From an uncultured Ilumatobacter sp. (GTDB lineage: Bacteria > Actinomycetota > Acidimicrobiia > Acidimicrobiales > Ilumatobacteraceae), in assembly GCA_938049325.1 (NCBI GenBank), contig CALICC010000014.1:1-13448 (forward strand): a stretch of DNA of 13,448 nt. Reading direction: 5' to 3'. The translations under genes were made by a program, and so were the position numbers. Positions 1 through 6,171 of this stretch are shown piece after piece (position 1 is the first letter of the stretch; each line of letters starts with the position of its first letter). The notes under the pieces are model-generated. The model ran no database searches. It was given only the letters and a program-made list of their open reading frames with translations, and was not told the origin of the DNA.

Positions 1-217
1 TGACGGCTCACTGATCGGCGCGGCCGACTACCAATTCCTCGGACGCGCTGCGCTGGTCTACTTACTTGCGGTGATTCCGATCGCCGGGGCCGTGCTCGTG
101 TTCGACGGCCTCGGCATCGTCGGCATCTGGATCGGCCTCCTCACGTGGATGACCATGCGCGCCGCGATCAACACCCGTCGGGCCGCGCACGTTCTCGCTC
201 CGCCCATCCCGCGATGA
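1..217 (+). CDS. MATE-family efflux transporter, C-terminal fragment
   Basis: This is the last 71 codons of a gene that begins upstream of the window; the reading frame starts at base 2 and ends with TGA at 215-217. The fragment opens with DGSLIGAADYQFLGR, then a long hydrophobic segment (about residues 19-39), then GIVGIWIGLLTWMTMRA and a basic tail. The DG-x-LIG-x-x-D motif followed by G-I-W-x-G-L-x-x-W-M resembles the last two transmembrane helices of DinF-type MATE transporters, which export drugs or metabolites by Na+ or H+ antiport. Substrate cannot be inferred. The gene is followed by about 125 nt containing a small dyad at 273-295. Family assignment rests on only 71 residues, so another polytopic transporter is possible. 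Confidence 0.68.
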   Translation, partial: DGSLIGAADYQFLGRAALVYLLAVIPIAGAVLVFDGLGIVGIWIGLLTWMTMRAAINTRRAAHVLAPPIPR

Positions 218-272
218 ACGACGAACCCTTCACCACATCCGACCGGCCGTTCAGCACGGTTTCGGTGCGAAT

Positions 273-295
273 CGCGAAACTCAGTTGATTTCGCG
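273..295 (+). other. Small inverted repeat between the MATE gene and the first small ORF
   Basis: CGCGAAA (273-279) and TTTCGCG (289-295) are perfect 7-base complements separated by 9 nt. The dyad lies 56 nt after the MATE stop codon and 48 nt before the ATG of the 33-codon ORF. No T-run follows. It could be a weak terminator for the transporter gene, an operator, or a leader structure of the small-ORF transcript. The sequence does not decide between these. Confidence 0.35.
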
Positions 296-342
296 TATCA
301 GGGCGCGCAAAAGTGTCTCTTCAACACGAAAGGAGGTGCCCG

Positions 343-444
343 ATGTCAACCAAATCAATCAACATCACGCAGAACGCGTGTGATCTGGACGGTCTCATGC
401 GGATCGGCCGGGCCACCCGTTTCGTTCCCGGCGCGACGTACTGA
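343..444 (+). CDS. Small ORF (33 aa), possible leader peptide
   Basis: The ORF starts at ATG 343 behind AAGGAGGT (330-337), one of the strongest Shine-Dalgarno sequences in the window, with a 5-nt spacer, and ends with TGA at 442-444. The peptide begins MSTKSINITQNACDLDG and ends RATRFVPGATY. It has one Cys (residue 13), four Arg/Lys in the second half, and no signal peptide or membrane segment. A perfect 6-bp hairpin (458-473) follows the stop by 13 nt, an arrangement like a translated leader before an attenuator. The next ORF downstream is the 47-codon one, not a biosynthetic or transport gene, so an attenuation role has no obvious target. I do not recognise the family. Support is the ribosome-binding site and ORF layout only. 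Confidence 0.5.
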   Translation: MSTKSINITQNACDLDGLMRIGRATRFVPGATY

Positions 445-457
445 CGGCGCTCGCGAC

Positions 458-473
458 GTCACCATTCGGTGAC
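458..473 (+). other. Hairpin after the 33-aa ORF
   Basis: GTCACC (458-463), a 4-nt loop ATTC, and GGTGAC (468-473) form a perfect 6-bp hairpin 13 nt downstream of the small ORF stop codon. There is no T-run after it, so it is not a classical intrinsic terminator. It may be part of an attenuator, an operator, or an RNA stability element. Its TCACC/GGTGA core resembles the dyad at 6068-6080. Confidence 0.35.
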
Positions 474-594
474 CACCCGCACGTGTCCGCAGCACCGTTC
501 TGCCCCTGACCCACTCCGGTCCCTTTCGCGCCTGCGATGTCGTTCAGCGTCGCGCGCCCTGATCCCCACCCCACCAACCAGAAAGAAGGAACCC

Positions 595-738
595 ATGTTC
601 CATGCACTGCACCCCCAAGACCAGCTGGCCGAAGTCCGTGAGCACCATGCCCGGATCCGCGCTGACTTCCAGCGCTCCCGAGCATTCCGCGACCGTCGTG
701 GGAAACACCAGTTTCGCTCACGCCATCGGCGACGGTAA
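595..738 (+). CDS. Small basic protein (47 aa), unknown function
   Basis: ATG 595 is preceded by AAGAAGGA (583-590), a good Shine-Dalgarno match with a 4-nt spacer, and the frame closes with TAA at 736-738. The peptide begins MFHALHPQDQLAEVREHHAR and ends in a strongly basic tail rich in Arg and His. Residues 8-30 could form an amphipathic helix. The general pattern (His-Pro near the start, a predicted helix, Arg-rich end) is loosely like short actinobacterial proteins of unknown function, but I cannot name a family. It is the last ORF before the strong hairpin at 750-792 and may share a transcript with the 33-codon ORF. The same frame stays open upstream to the TGA at 442, which high GC content can produce by chance, so coding status is uncertain. 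Confidence 0.45.
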   Translation: MFHALHPQDQLAEVREHHARIRADFQRSRAFRDRRGKHQFRSRHRRR

Positions 739-749
739 GCCGGTCATCT

Positions 750-792
750 TGACCTCACGTGCTGCGATCAGAAGTCGCAGCGCGTGAGGTCA
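750..792. terminator. Strong hairpin between convergent transcripts
   Basis: The arms 750-767 (TGACCTCACGTGCTGCGA) and 775-792 are complementary over 18 bases, with one T/G wobble (760 with 782) and a 7-nt loop TCAGAAG. The structure sits where the plus-strand small-ORF transcript meets the end of the minus-strand operon. The loop begins with the stop codon of the HD-domain gene, and the right arm encodes that protein's last residues. No T-tract follows on either strand, so it is best read as a bidirectional terminator or RNA 3'-end stabiliser of the T-less type common in actinobacteria. Confidence 0.65.
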
Positions 793-1226
793 TCAAACGC
801 CGGGCCCCGCTCGGCGATCAACTCGACCGTGGCCTGGGTTGAACCAGCACGCTCTGCCAACCTCGCCCCGAGCTCCTCGTGATCGTGATACGCCCGATAC
901 CGCTTGGTGCGCGGCCCCACCACGGTGGCCACCGTTCGCGAGAACGTTCCCAACTCGCACTCGAGCTTGCCCACGTCGTGCAAGAGCGCACCGGCAATCT
1001 CGTCACGAGTCGATTTGGTTCTCGACTCGGCGAAGCGCATCGCAACCGCGGCGCTGTGCCGCCGATCCTGATTGCTCATCTGAATCCACAGGTTGCGCTC
1101 CCCCGGCAGCAGATGGTCGTCGGCGAAACGCTCCGCATCGATCGACGGCGGGTGAGGCGACAACGACCCGAAGAAGCGAACGATCAGATGCAGCGGATCC
1201 GCAGCGAACTCCCTCAGGTTGCTCAT
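768..1226 (-). CDS. HD-domain protein (putative metal-dependent phosphohydrolase)
   Basis: The 152-residue protein has the HD-superfamily metal-binding pattern: His57 in QDRRHSAAVA, His83-Asp84 in ALLHDVGKLE, His114/His116 in YRAYHDHEELG, and Asp145/146 in FDDL. HD proteins usually hydrolyse phosphoester bonds in nucleotides or signalling molecules using divalent metal. The single-domain architecture gives no substrate. The start was chosen at ATG 1226 because it lies two bases after the xerD stop codon; a longer frame exists upstream but lies inside xerD. This spacing implies translational coupling to xerD and makes it the last gene of the recN-pyrG-NUDIX-xerD operon. Its final codons form part of the 750-792 hairpin. 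Family assignment is good; the biological role is unknown. Confidence 0.82.
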   Translation of the reverse strand: MSNLREFAADPLHLIVRFFGSLSPHPPSIDAERFADDHLLPGERNLWIQMSNQDRRHSAAVAMRFAESRTKSTRDEIAGALLHDVGKLECELGTFSRTVATVVGPRTKRYRAYHDHEELGARLAERAGSTQATVELIAERGPAFDDLTRCDF

Positions 1227-1228
1227 GA

Positions 1229-2152
1229 TCAGAGTGTGGCCCGAGGATGCGCCGAACGGTAGACATCCCACAGCCGTTCCTGGCTGACGCGGGTGTAGAT
1301 CTGCGTCGTCGAGATCGACACGTGACCCAACATCTCCTGCACCACGCGCAGATCTGCACCGTGATCGAGCAGATGAGTGGCACACGTGTGTCGCAGGACG
1401 TGCGGCGACAACTCGCTGGTCAGTCCAGCGGCTCGCCCGTGCTTCTTCACGACCAGCCACGCCGCCTGCCGCGTGAGCCGACGCCCCCGCAAGTTCAAGA
1501 ACACCGCATCGGCGTCGTCGCGCCGATGCCACTCCTTCGGGATCAGCCGAACCCGACCACGTGCCGAGAACCAGTCATCGAGCGCGCCGGACGCAGTCGA
1601 CCCGAACGGCACGATCCGTTCCTTGGAGCCCTTTCCGAACAATCGCACCAGCCGCGCATCGACGTCGAGGTCACCGATCGACAAACCGACGACTTCGGAG
1701 ATGCGCGCACCGGTTGCATACAGCAGCTCGAGCAGCGCCCGATCTCGATAGTCGATCGGATCGTGGCCCACCACCGCCGCCAGCAGCTGGTTGACCTGGG
1801 TCTCGGTCAGGGGTTTGGGAACACCGGACGGCACCTTCACGCCTTCGAGATCGGCAGCGGGATCGTTCGGGCGGTCGCCTTCGACGGCCAGGTATCGGTG
1901 CAGCATCCGAATCGCTGCCAGTTGACGAGCAATCGACGAAGCAGCCGAACCACTCGCTTTGCGTTCGGTCACGAATTGCACCAACTCCTGGTGCGTCACG
2001 TCGAGCACAGTACGCCCTCGCTCCACGAGCCAGGCCTGGTAAGCGGTCAGGTCACGGCGATATGCGGCGAGAGTGTTCGCCGATCGCCCTTTCTCCGACA
2101 ACATCCACGCCAAGAACTCCTCGACTTCGAGGGCGAGCATGGGCTGCGACAT
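1229..2152 (-). CDS. xerD: Tyrosine recombinase XerD
   Basis: This 307-residue protein has the normal XerC/XerD length and two domains: an N-terminal SAM-like core-binding domain (about 5-92) and a C-terminal catalytic domain (about 113-303). All catalytic residues are visible: Arg150 in ATGARISEV, Lys174 in GKGSKER, His251 and Arg254 in SPHVLRHTCATH, His277 in MLGHVSISTTQ, and the nucleophile Tyr286 in IYTRV. Xer recombinases resolve chromosome dimers at dif near the terminus. XerD rather than a phage integrase is favoured by length and by position beside pyrG and a NUDIX gene, as at Rv1699-Rv1701 in M. tuberculosis. It starts 6 nt after the NUDIX stop, and the HD gene follows by 2 nt. No obvious Shine-Dalgarno precedes the ATG, so coupling to upstream translation is likely. 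XerC identity cannot be fully excluded. Confidence 0.92.
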   Translation of the reverse strand: MSQPMLALEVEEFLAWMLSEKGRSANTLAAYRRDLTAYQAWLVERGRTVLDVTHQELVQFVTERKASGSAASSIARQLAAIRMLHRYLAVEGDRPNDPAADLEGVKVPSGVPKPLTETQVNQLLAAVVGHDPIDYRDRALLELLYATGARISEVVGLSIGDLDVDARLVRLFGKGSKERIVPFGSTASGALDDWFSARGRVRLIPKEWHRRDDADAVFLNLRGRRLTRQAAWLVVKKHGRAAGLTSELSPHVLRHTCATHLLDHGADLRVVQEMLGHVSISTTQIYTRVSQERLWDVYRSAHPRATL

Positions 2153-2158
2153 CGACCG

Positions 2159-2731
2159 TCAGCCGTCAGCTGCTTGCAAGCGACGCTGCGTGATCAACAG
2201 CCCGGTGATGGTCTTTGCGTCGCGAATCTCGCCGCGATCGATCATCGCGAGCGCTTCATCGAGTGGTACGTGCATCAGCTCCATGAAGTCTTCCTCCGGG
2301 CCCTGCCGGTCGGTCGGCACCACCGTGCAGCCCGTCGCCAAGTAGATCGACATCACCGAATCGGTCATCCCCGGCGACGGGTACGTCTCAGCAATGAGCT
2401 CGAGCGAGGAGGCTTCGAGCCCGGCTTCTTCGATCAGTTCGCGACGTGCCACCTCGGCGGTGTCTTCGCCTTCGATGTCGCGCATACCTGCTGGGATCTC
2501 GATGACGACCTCTTCGTACGGCGGGCGGTACTGCGTGACGAGCACGACCGACGCGTTGCCTTCGGTGTCGAAGACGAGCGGCACCACGCCCACCGCGCCG
2601 GGTGAACGGACGATGTCGCGTTCGAACGGACGCCCGTCAGGTGCTTCGTAGGTGGCTCGCGCCACGTGCCAGACATAGCCCTCGTGAACGAGTTCTTCGC
2701 TCACACGGCGAAAGCCGGCCGGCTCAGCCAC
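2159..2731 (-). CDS. NUDIX hydrolase, ADP-ribose pyrophosphatase type
   Basis: The 190-residue protein carries a NUDIX box at residues 82-105 with Glu89, then RELIEEAGL providing Arg97, Glu98, Glu101 and Glu102, the Mg2+-binding catalytic residues. The first spacer has one residue more than the canonical G-x5-E, a variation I recall from actinobacterial ADP-ribose pyrophosphatases. Upstream, TQYRPPYEEVVIEIPAG (66-82) matches the ADP-ribose pyrophosphatase subgroup rather than MutT. The expected reaction is ADP-ribose to AMP plus ribose 5-phosphate, a clean-up step for NAD turnover products. The start at GTG 2731 lies 3 nt after the pyrG stop; GTG 2704 is an alternative that would remove nine residues. 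The gene sits between pyrG and xerD, as Rv1700 does in M. tuberculosis. Exact substrate is inferred from motifs. Confidence 0.87.
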   Translation of the reverse strand: MAEPAGFRRVSEELVHEGYVWHVARATYEAPDGRPFERDIVRSPGAVGVVPLVFDTEGNASVVLVTQYRPPYEEVVIEIPAGMRDIEGEDTAEVARRELIEEAGLEASSLELIAETYPSPGMTDSVMSIYLATGCTVVPTDRQGPEEDFMELMHVPLDEALAMIDRGEIRDAKTITGLLITQRRLQAADG

Positions 2732-2734
2732 TGC

Positions 2735-4366
2735 TCAGGCGCTGACGTTGGTGGTCGACGCTCGCTCCGTCGCCGCCCGATGCGTCAACGACGCCGCGAT
2801 CAACTCCTGGAACAGCGGGTGCGGGCGATCCGGACGGCTCTTGAATTCGGGGTGCGCTTGCGTTGCGATCCAGAAGGGGTGTCCCGGCAACTCGATGAAC
2901 TCGACCAGCTTGTTGTCGGGCGATGTTCCCGAACACCAGAGGCCTTCGGCTTCGAGCTGTGCCCGGTAGCGGTCGTTGAACTCGTAGCGATGGCGGTGCC
3001 GCTCGGACACGACCGTTTCGCCGTAGAGCTTCGCGACCTGTGACTCGTTGGCGAGCACGGCATAGTGCGCACCCAGGCGCATCGTGCCGCCCTTGTCTTC
3101 GATCCCGCGCTGTTCGAGCATGAGGTCGATGATGGGGTACTTGCACTCGGGGTCGAACTCGGTCGAGTTCGCGCCGTCGAGTCCGGCCACGTTGCGGGCG
3201 AAGTCGATCGTCATTGCCTGGAGACCGAGACAGATGCCCAAGCACGGCACGGCGTTCTCACGGGCGTAACGAGCGGCGGCGATCTTGCCCTCGACACCGC
3301 GGTGACCAAACCCACCGGGAATGACCATGCCGTCGAGATGACCGAGCTGCCCCTCGGCGAGCAGACCTTCAACGCTCGACGACTGAATCCACTCGATCTC
3401 GACTTTCGCACCGTGGTGGAAGCCGGCGTGCTTCAGGCTCTCGACCACCGAAAGGTACGCGTCGGGCAGCTCGATGTACTTACCGATGAGGCCGATCTTG
3501 ACCGGGTCGGTTGCCGCCTCGACTTTGTCGACCACACGCTGCCACGACGACAGGTCGACCTCGTCGTCGATCCGGAGCACGTCGCAGACGAACGTGTCGA
3601 GGCCTTCTTCGTGGAAGATCAGCGGCAGCTCGTAGATGTTCTTGGCGTCGGCGGCATTGATGACGGCGCGGCGTTCCACGTCGCACATGTTCGAGATCTT
3701 CGTCTTCAAGTCGTCAGACAGCGGTTCCTCGGAGCGGCACACGATGACGTCGGGCTGGATGCCGCGTGAGCGCAGTTCGGTCACCGAGTGCTGCGTCGGC
3801 TTGGTCTTCTGCTCGCCTGACGGGCCGATGAACGGCACGAGCGTGACATGGATGTAGCAGACGTTGTCGCGGCCGACGAGGTTGCGGAACTGGCGAATGG
3901 CTTCGAGGAACGGAAGGATCTCGATGTCGCCCACCGTGCCGCCGACTTCGGTGATCACGACGTCGACGTCTTGTTGCGCCACTCGTTCGACGCGGTGCTT
4001 GATCTCGTCGGTGATGTGCGGGATGACCTGCACCGTCTTGCCCAGGTAGTCACCACGCCGCTCGGCGGCCATGACCGACTGATAGATCGAGCCCGTGGTC
4101 GCATTGGAATTCCGCGACAGGTTTTCGTCGATGTAGCGCTCGTAATGGCCGAGGTCGAGGTCGGTCTCGCCACCGTCGTCAGTGACGAAGACTTCGCCGT
4201 GTTCAAACGGATTCATCGTGCCCGGATCGATGTTGATGTACGGGTCGAGCTTCTGCAAGGTGACTCGCAGGCCACGGAGCTTGAGCAGGCGACCAAGCGA
4301 CGAGGCGGTCAGGCCCTTACCGAGCGAACTGGCAACACCTCCCGTTACGAAAATGTGCTTAGTCAT
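2735..4366 (-). CDS. pyrG: CTP synthase (glutamine-hydrolysing)
   Basis: PyrG converts UTP to CTP using ATP and glutamine, the last step of pyrimidine nucleotide synthesis. The 543-residue length is typical. The N-terminal amidoligase domain (about 1-270) begins MTKHIFVTGGVASSLGKG, a P-loop-like motif, followed by DPYINIDPGTMNPFEHGEVF (41-60) and ITEVGGTVGDIE (138-149). The C-terminal class I glutamine amidotransferase domain (about 290-530) has the nucleophile Cys379 in PCLGICLGLQ, with His505 and Glu507 in QAHPEFKSRP. The start at ATG 4366 was chosen because GGAGGT (complement of 4371-4376) lies just upstream and the protein starts exactly where homologues do; the frame extends 12 codons further up without support. 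It lies 81 nt after recN and 3 nt before the NUDIX gene. Confidence 0.97.
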   Translation of the reverse strand: MTKHIFVTGGVASSLGKGLTASSLGRLLKLRGLRVTLQKLDPYINIDPGTMNPFEHGEVFVTDDGGETDLDLGHYERYIDENLSRNSNATTGSIYQSVMAAERRGDYLGKTVQVIPHITDEIKHRVERVAQQDVDVVITEVGGTVGDIEILPFLEAIRQFRNLVGRDNVCYIHVTLVPFIGPSGEQKTKPTQHSVTELRSRGIQPDVIVCRSEEPLSDDLKTKISNMCDVERRAVINAADAKNIYELPLIFHEEGLDTFVCDVLRIDDEVDLSSWQRVVDKVEAATDPVKIGLIGKYIELPDAYLSVVESLKHAGFHHGAKVEIEWIQSSSVEGLLAEGQLGHLDGMVIPGGFGHRGVEGKIAAARYARENAVPCLGICLGLQAMTIDFARNVAGLDGANSTEFDPECKYPIIDLMLEQRGIEDKGGTMRLGAHYAVLANESQVAKLYGETVVSERHRHRYEFNDRYRAQLEAEGLWCSGTSPDNKLVEFIELPGHPFWIATQAHPEFKSRPDRPHPLFQELIAASLTHRAATERASTTNVSA

Positions 4367-4370
4367 CCGA

Positions 4371-4376
4371 ACCTCC
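4371..4376 (-). promoter_or_regulatory. Shine-Dalgarno of pyrG
   Basis: On the minus strand this reads GGAGGT, 4 nt upstream of ATG 4366. It decides the pyrG start in favour of 4366 over the upstream in-frame start at 4402. The rest of the 81-nt recN-pyrG gap (4367-4447) holds no clear promoter. A weak dyad formed by GTGAC and GTCAC near 4417-4446 is present, but too poor to call. Confidence 0.75.
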
Positions 4377-4447
4377 GTCTCGATACCACGACGGAAGAAC
4401 AATGTACCTCTCGTGACAGGCGTCGATGCCCGATCGCGTCACAAATT

Positions 4448-6040
4448 TCACCGAAGTAGTTCTTGAGCGTGCTCGCGAGCGGTGGACGTGGTGGATCCCG
4501 ACAACATCCGCGCCACCTCATCAACACGGTCAGCGTCAGACAACGACACAGCGCGGGCAAACGTCGCACCATCACGCACGGTCTTGGTGACGGCGATCTG
4601 AGTGTCGGCCGCCGCTGCAACCTGAGCGAGGTGAGTCACGACCAGCACCTGATGGTGGCGGGCGAGGCCTGCCAACGCGTCGCCGACGGCCTGCGCGGCC
4701 TCACCGCCGATGCCTGCATCGACCTCGTCGAACACCAACGTTCCGGTTGACGCCGAAGCCTCAGATGCACCGGAGATCACCAGCCGCAACGCGAGCATCG
4801 ACCGCGCGAGCTCACCTCCCGACGCCACTCTGGTCAGCGGCAGCAGCGGCGCTCCGGGATTCGCCGCCAACAGAAACTGCACTCGATCGCCCGGATGGTC
4901 ATCGGCATGTTCGCCGACCTCGATCGCAACCGCTGCGTTCGCCATGGCCAGATCATGCAGCCGCGCCTCGACCGCTTCAGCCAGCGGGGCTGCAGCTTTA
5001 CGGCGCGCCTCGCCGACCTTGCGGGCCGCGACTCGCTCGTCGTCGAGGGCAGCAATGCGCTCCGCGTCGAGTTCGGCCGCGCGCTGTTCGTACGAGTCGA
5101 GGTCGCGGAGCCGATCCTCGGTTTCGGCATGAAACGCCATGACCGCTGCGAGGTCCTCGCCGTACTTGCGTCGGAGGTCAGCCAGCAGCTGACGACGCTC
5201 GCGAACGTCCTCGAGACGATCGGGTGATTCGTCGATCGACTCGGTGCGGTCACGCAGGAGCAACACCACATCATCGAGTTCGGCGAGCACATCGCGCAGC
5301 CGGATGGCCAGGTCGTCGAACGGCACCCGACCGTCGATGGCGTTCAACGCAGCACCCACACGCGCTCTCGCCCCGTCGTCGTCGGTCAGCGCCGCATAGC
5401 TCGCTCCCCCGGCTTCACGGTGCGCCACTGCATCGGCGAGCAACGACTCTTCGTCGTCGAGGCGTTTGTCTTCGTCAGCATCGACGACGCCGGCAGCATC
5501 GAGCTCGTCGACCTGAAACCGCAGCAAGTCGATCTCGCGCGCTCGAAGACGTTCGTCGCCGCCCAGCGAGGCCAGCGCGGCATCGATCTCGGTCAATCGT
5601 GCCCGGGCAGCGCGCAGCGGCGCGAGGTCGACCGACCCGTATTCGTCAAGCGCGGCTCGCTGCGTCGGCGTCGACAACAAACTCTGGTGAGCGTGCTGGC
5701 CGTGCAGGTCGACCATGTCGGCGGCCGCCTCGGTGAGGAGGGCAACGGTCGCGGGACGACCGTCGACGTACGCTCGTGACCGTCCGTTCGCAGGGATCAC
5801 GCGGCTGAGCACTCGCTCGTCGCCCGCCGACGTGACGAAGCGCCCCTCCACACGGGCCTCGTCGGCCCCGTGGCGCACGATCGACGTATCAGCACGGCCG
5901 CCGACGAGTAGTTCGATCGCCTCGACCAACATCGTCTTGCCGGCACCCGTTTCGCCGGTGAGCGCGGTGAGCCCCGGACCGAGCACCAGGTCAAGGTTCT
6001 CGATCACTCCCAGGTTCTCGATGTGCAGTTCACTCAGCAT
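4448..6040 (-). CDS. recN: DNA repair ATPase RecN
   Basis: RecN is an SMC-like ATPase that acts early in recombinational repair of double-strand breaks. The 530-residue protein shows an N-terminal Walker A motif GETGAGKT (29-36), a family motif DLHGQHAHQSLL shortly after residue 100, a long Ala/Arg/Glu/Leu-rich central coiled-coil region, the ABC signature ASGGEL (406-411) and Walker B LVFDEVDAGI (435-444) followed by GGEAA. It is slightly shorter than the roughly 550 residues of E. coli RecN, consistent with a shorter coiled coil. ATG 6040 gives the usual start MLSELHIENLGVIE and has GGATGG upstream; a GTG at 6058 in the same frame is less likely. In M. tuberculosis ppnK (nadK) directly precedes recN; here a reverse-strand ferritin-like gene separates them, so recN needs its own promoter in 6041-6171. 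No clear LexA box was seen there. Confidence 0.93.
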   Translation of the reverse strand: MLSELHIENLGVIENLDLVLGPGLTALTGETGAGKTMLVEAIELLVGGRADTSIVRHGADEARVEGRFVTSAGDERVLSRVIPANGRSRAYVDGRPATVALLTEAAADMVDLHGQHAHQSLLSTPTQRAALDEYGSVDLAPLRAARARLTEIDAALASLGGDERLRAREIDLLRFQVDELDAAGVVDADEDKRLDDEESLLADAVAHREAGGASYAALTDDDGARARVGAALNAIDGRVPFDDLAIRLRDVLAELDDVVLLLRDRTESIDESPDRLEDVRERRQLLADLRRKYGEDLAAVMAFHAETEDRLRDLDSYEQRAAELDAERIAALDDERVAARKVGEARRKAAAPLAEAVEARLHDLAMANAAVAIEVGEHADDHPGDRVQFLLAANPGAPLLPLTRVASGGELARSMLALRLVISGASEASASTGTLVFDEVDAGIGGEAAQAVGDALAGLARHHQVLVVTHLAQVAAAADTQIAVTKTVRDGATFARAVSLSDADRVDEVARMLSGSTTSTAREHAQELLR

Positions 6041-6067
6041 GCACAACCATCCAATCACGGGGGTGTG

Positions 6068-6080
6068 TCACCGCCGGTGA
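6068..6080. promoter_or_regulatory. Candidate operator dyad 1 between recN and the ferritin-like gene
   Basis: TCACCGCCGGTGA is a perfect dyad with 6-base arms around a single central C. It lies 27 nt upstream of the recN ATG and about 90 nt upstream of the ferritin-like ATG, in a divergent promoter region. Together with the dyad at 6084-6099 it gives two CACCG/CGGTG palindromes with centres about 17 bp apart, the arrangement expected of tandem repressor sites. The binding protein is unknown. Confidence 0.45.
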
Positions 6081-6083
6081 TTC

Positions 6084-6099
6084 CCACCGATTTCGGTGG
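6084..6099. promoter_or_regulatory. Candidate operator dyad 2 between recN and the ferritin-like gene
   Basis: CCACCGATTTCGGTGG has perfect 7-base arms around TT. It shares the CACCG/CGGTG half-sites of the neighbouring dyad at 6068-6080. As RNA it could also fold, but a 2-nt loop makes a DNA-binding site more plausible than a hairpin. It could control recN, the ferritin-like gene, or both. Confidence 0.45.
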
Positions 6100-6171
6100 T
6101 TTCACGCAAAGAAGGCGATCGCGCGTTCAAGACACCGGCAACGGCTGCCGAACCAACAAGTCAGAGCGGCC

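Noticed and set aside
343..738. Selenocysteine or read-through protein across TGA 442
   Set aside because: The second ORF has its own Shine-Dalgarno, the linking sequence is a low-complexity Arg/Ser/Pro translation, and no SECIS-like structure was identified.
1229..2152. XerD-like gene as a phage or island integrase
   Set aside because: Length, motifs and its place next to pyrG and the NUDIX gene fit the housekeeping recombinase; no tRNA, att repeats or phage genes are nearby.
1247..2605. Very long plus-strand open frame opposite xerD and the NUDIX gene
   Set aside because: Its translation is Arg/His-rich with no recognisable motif, and it lies antisense to two genes with complete catalytic motifs; this is a GC-driven shadow frame.
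4367..4402. Twelve-codon N-terminal extension of pyrG
   Set aside because: A strong Shine-Dalgarno lies right before ATG 4366, and the family begins at MTKHIFVTGG; the extension has no ribosome site.
3065..4459. Plus-strand open frames opposite pyrG
   Set aside because: They mirror the third-position GC bias of pyrG, which is unambiguous on the minus strand.
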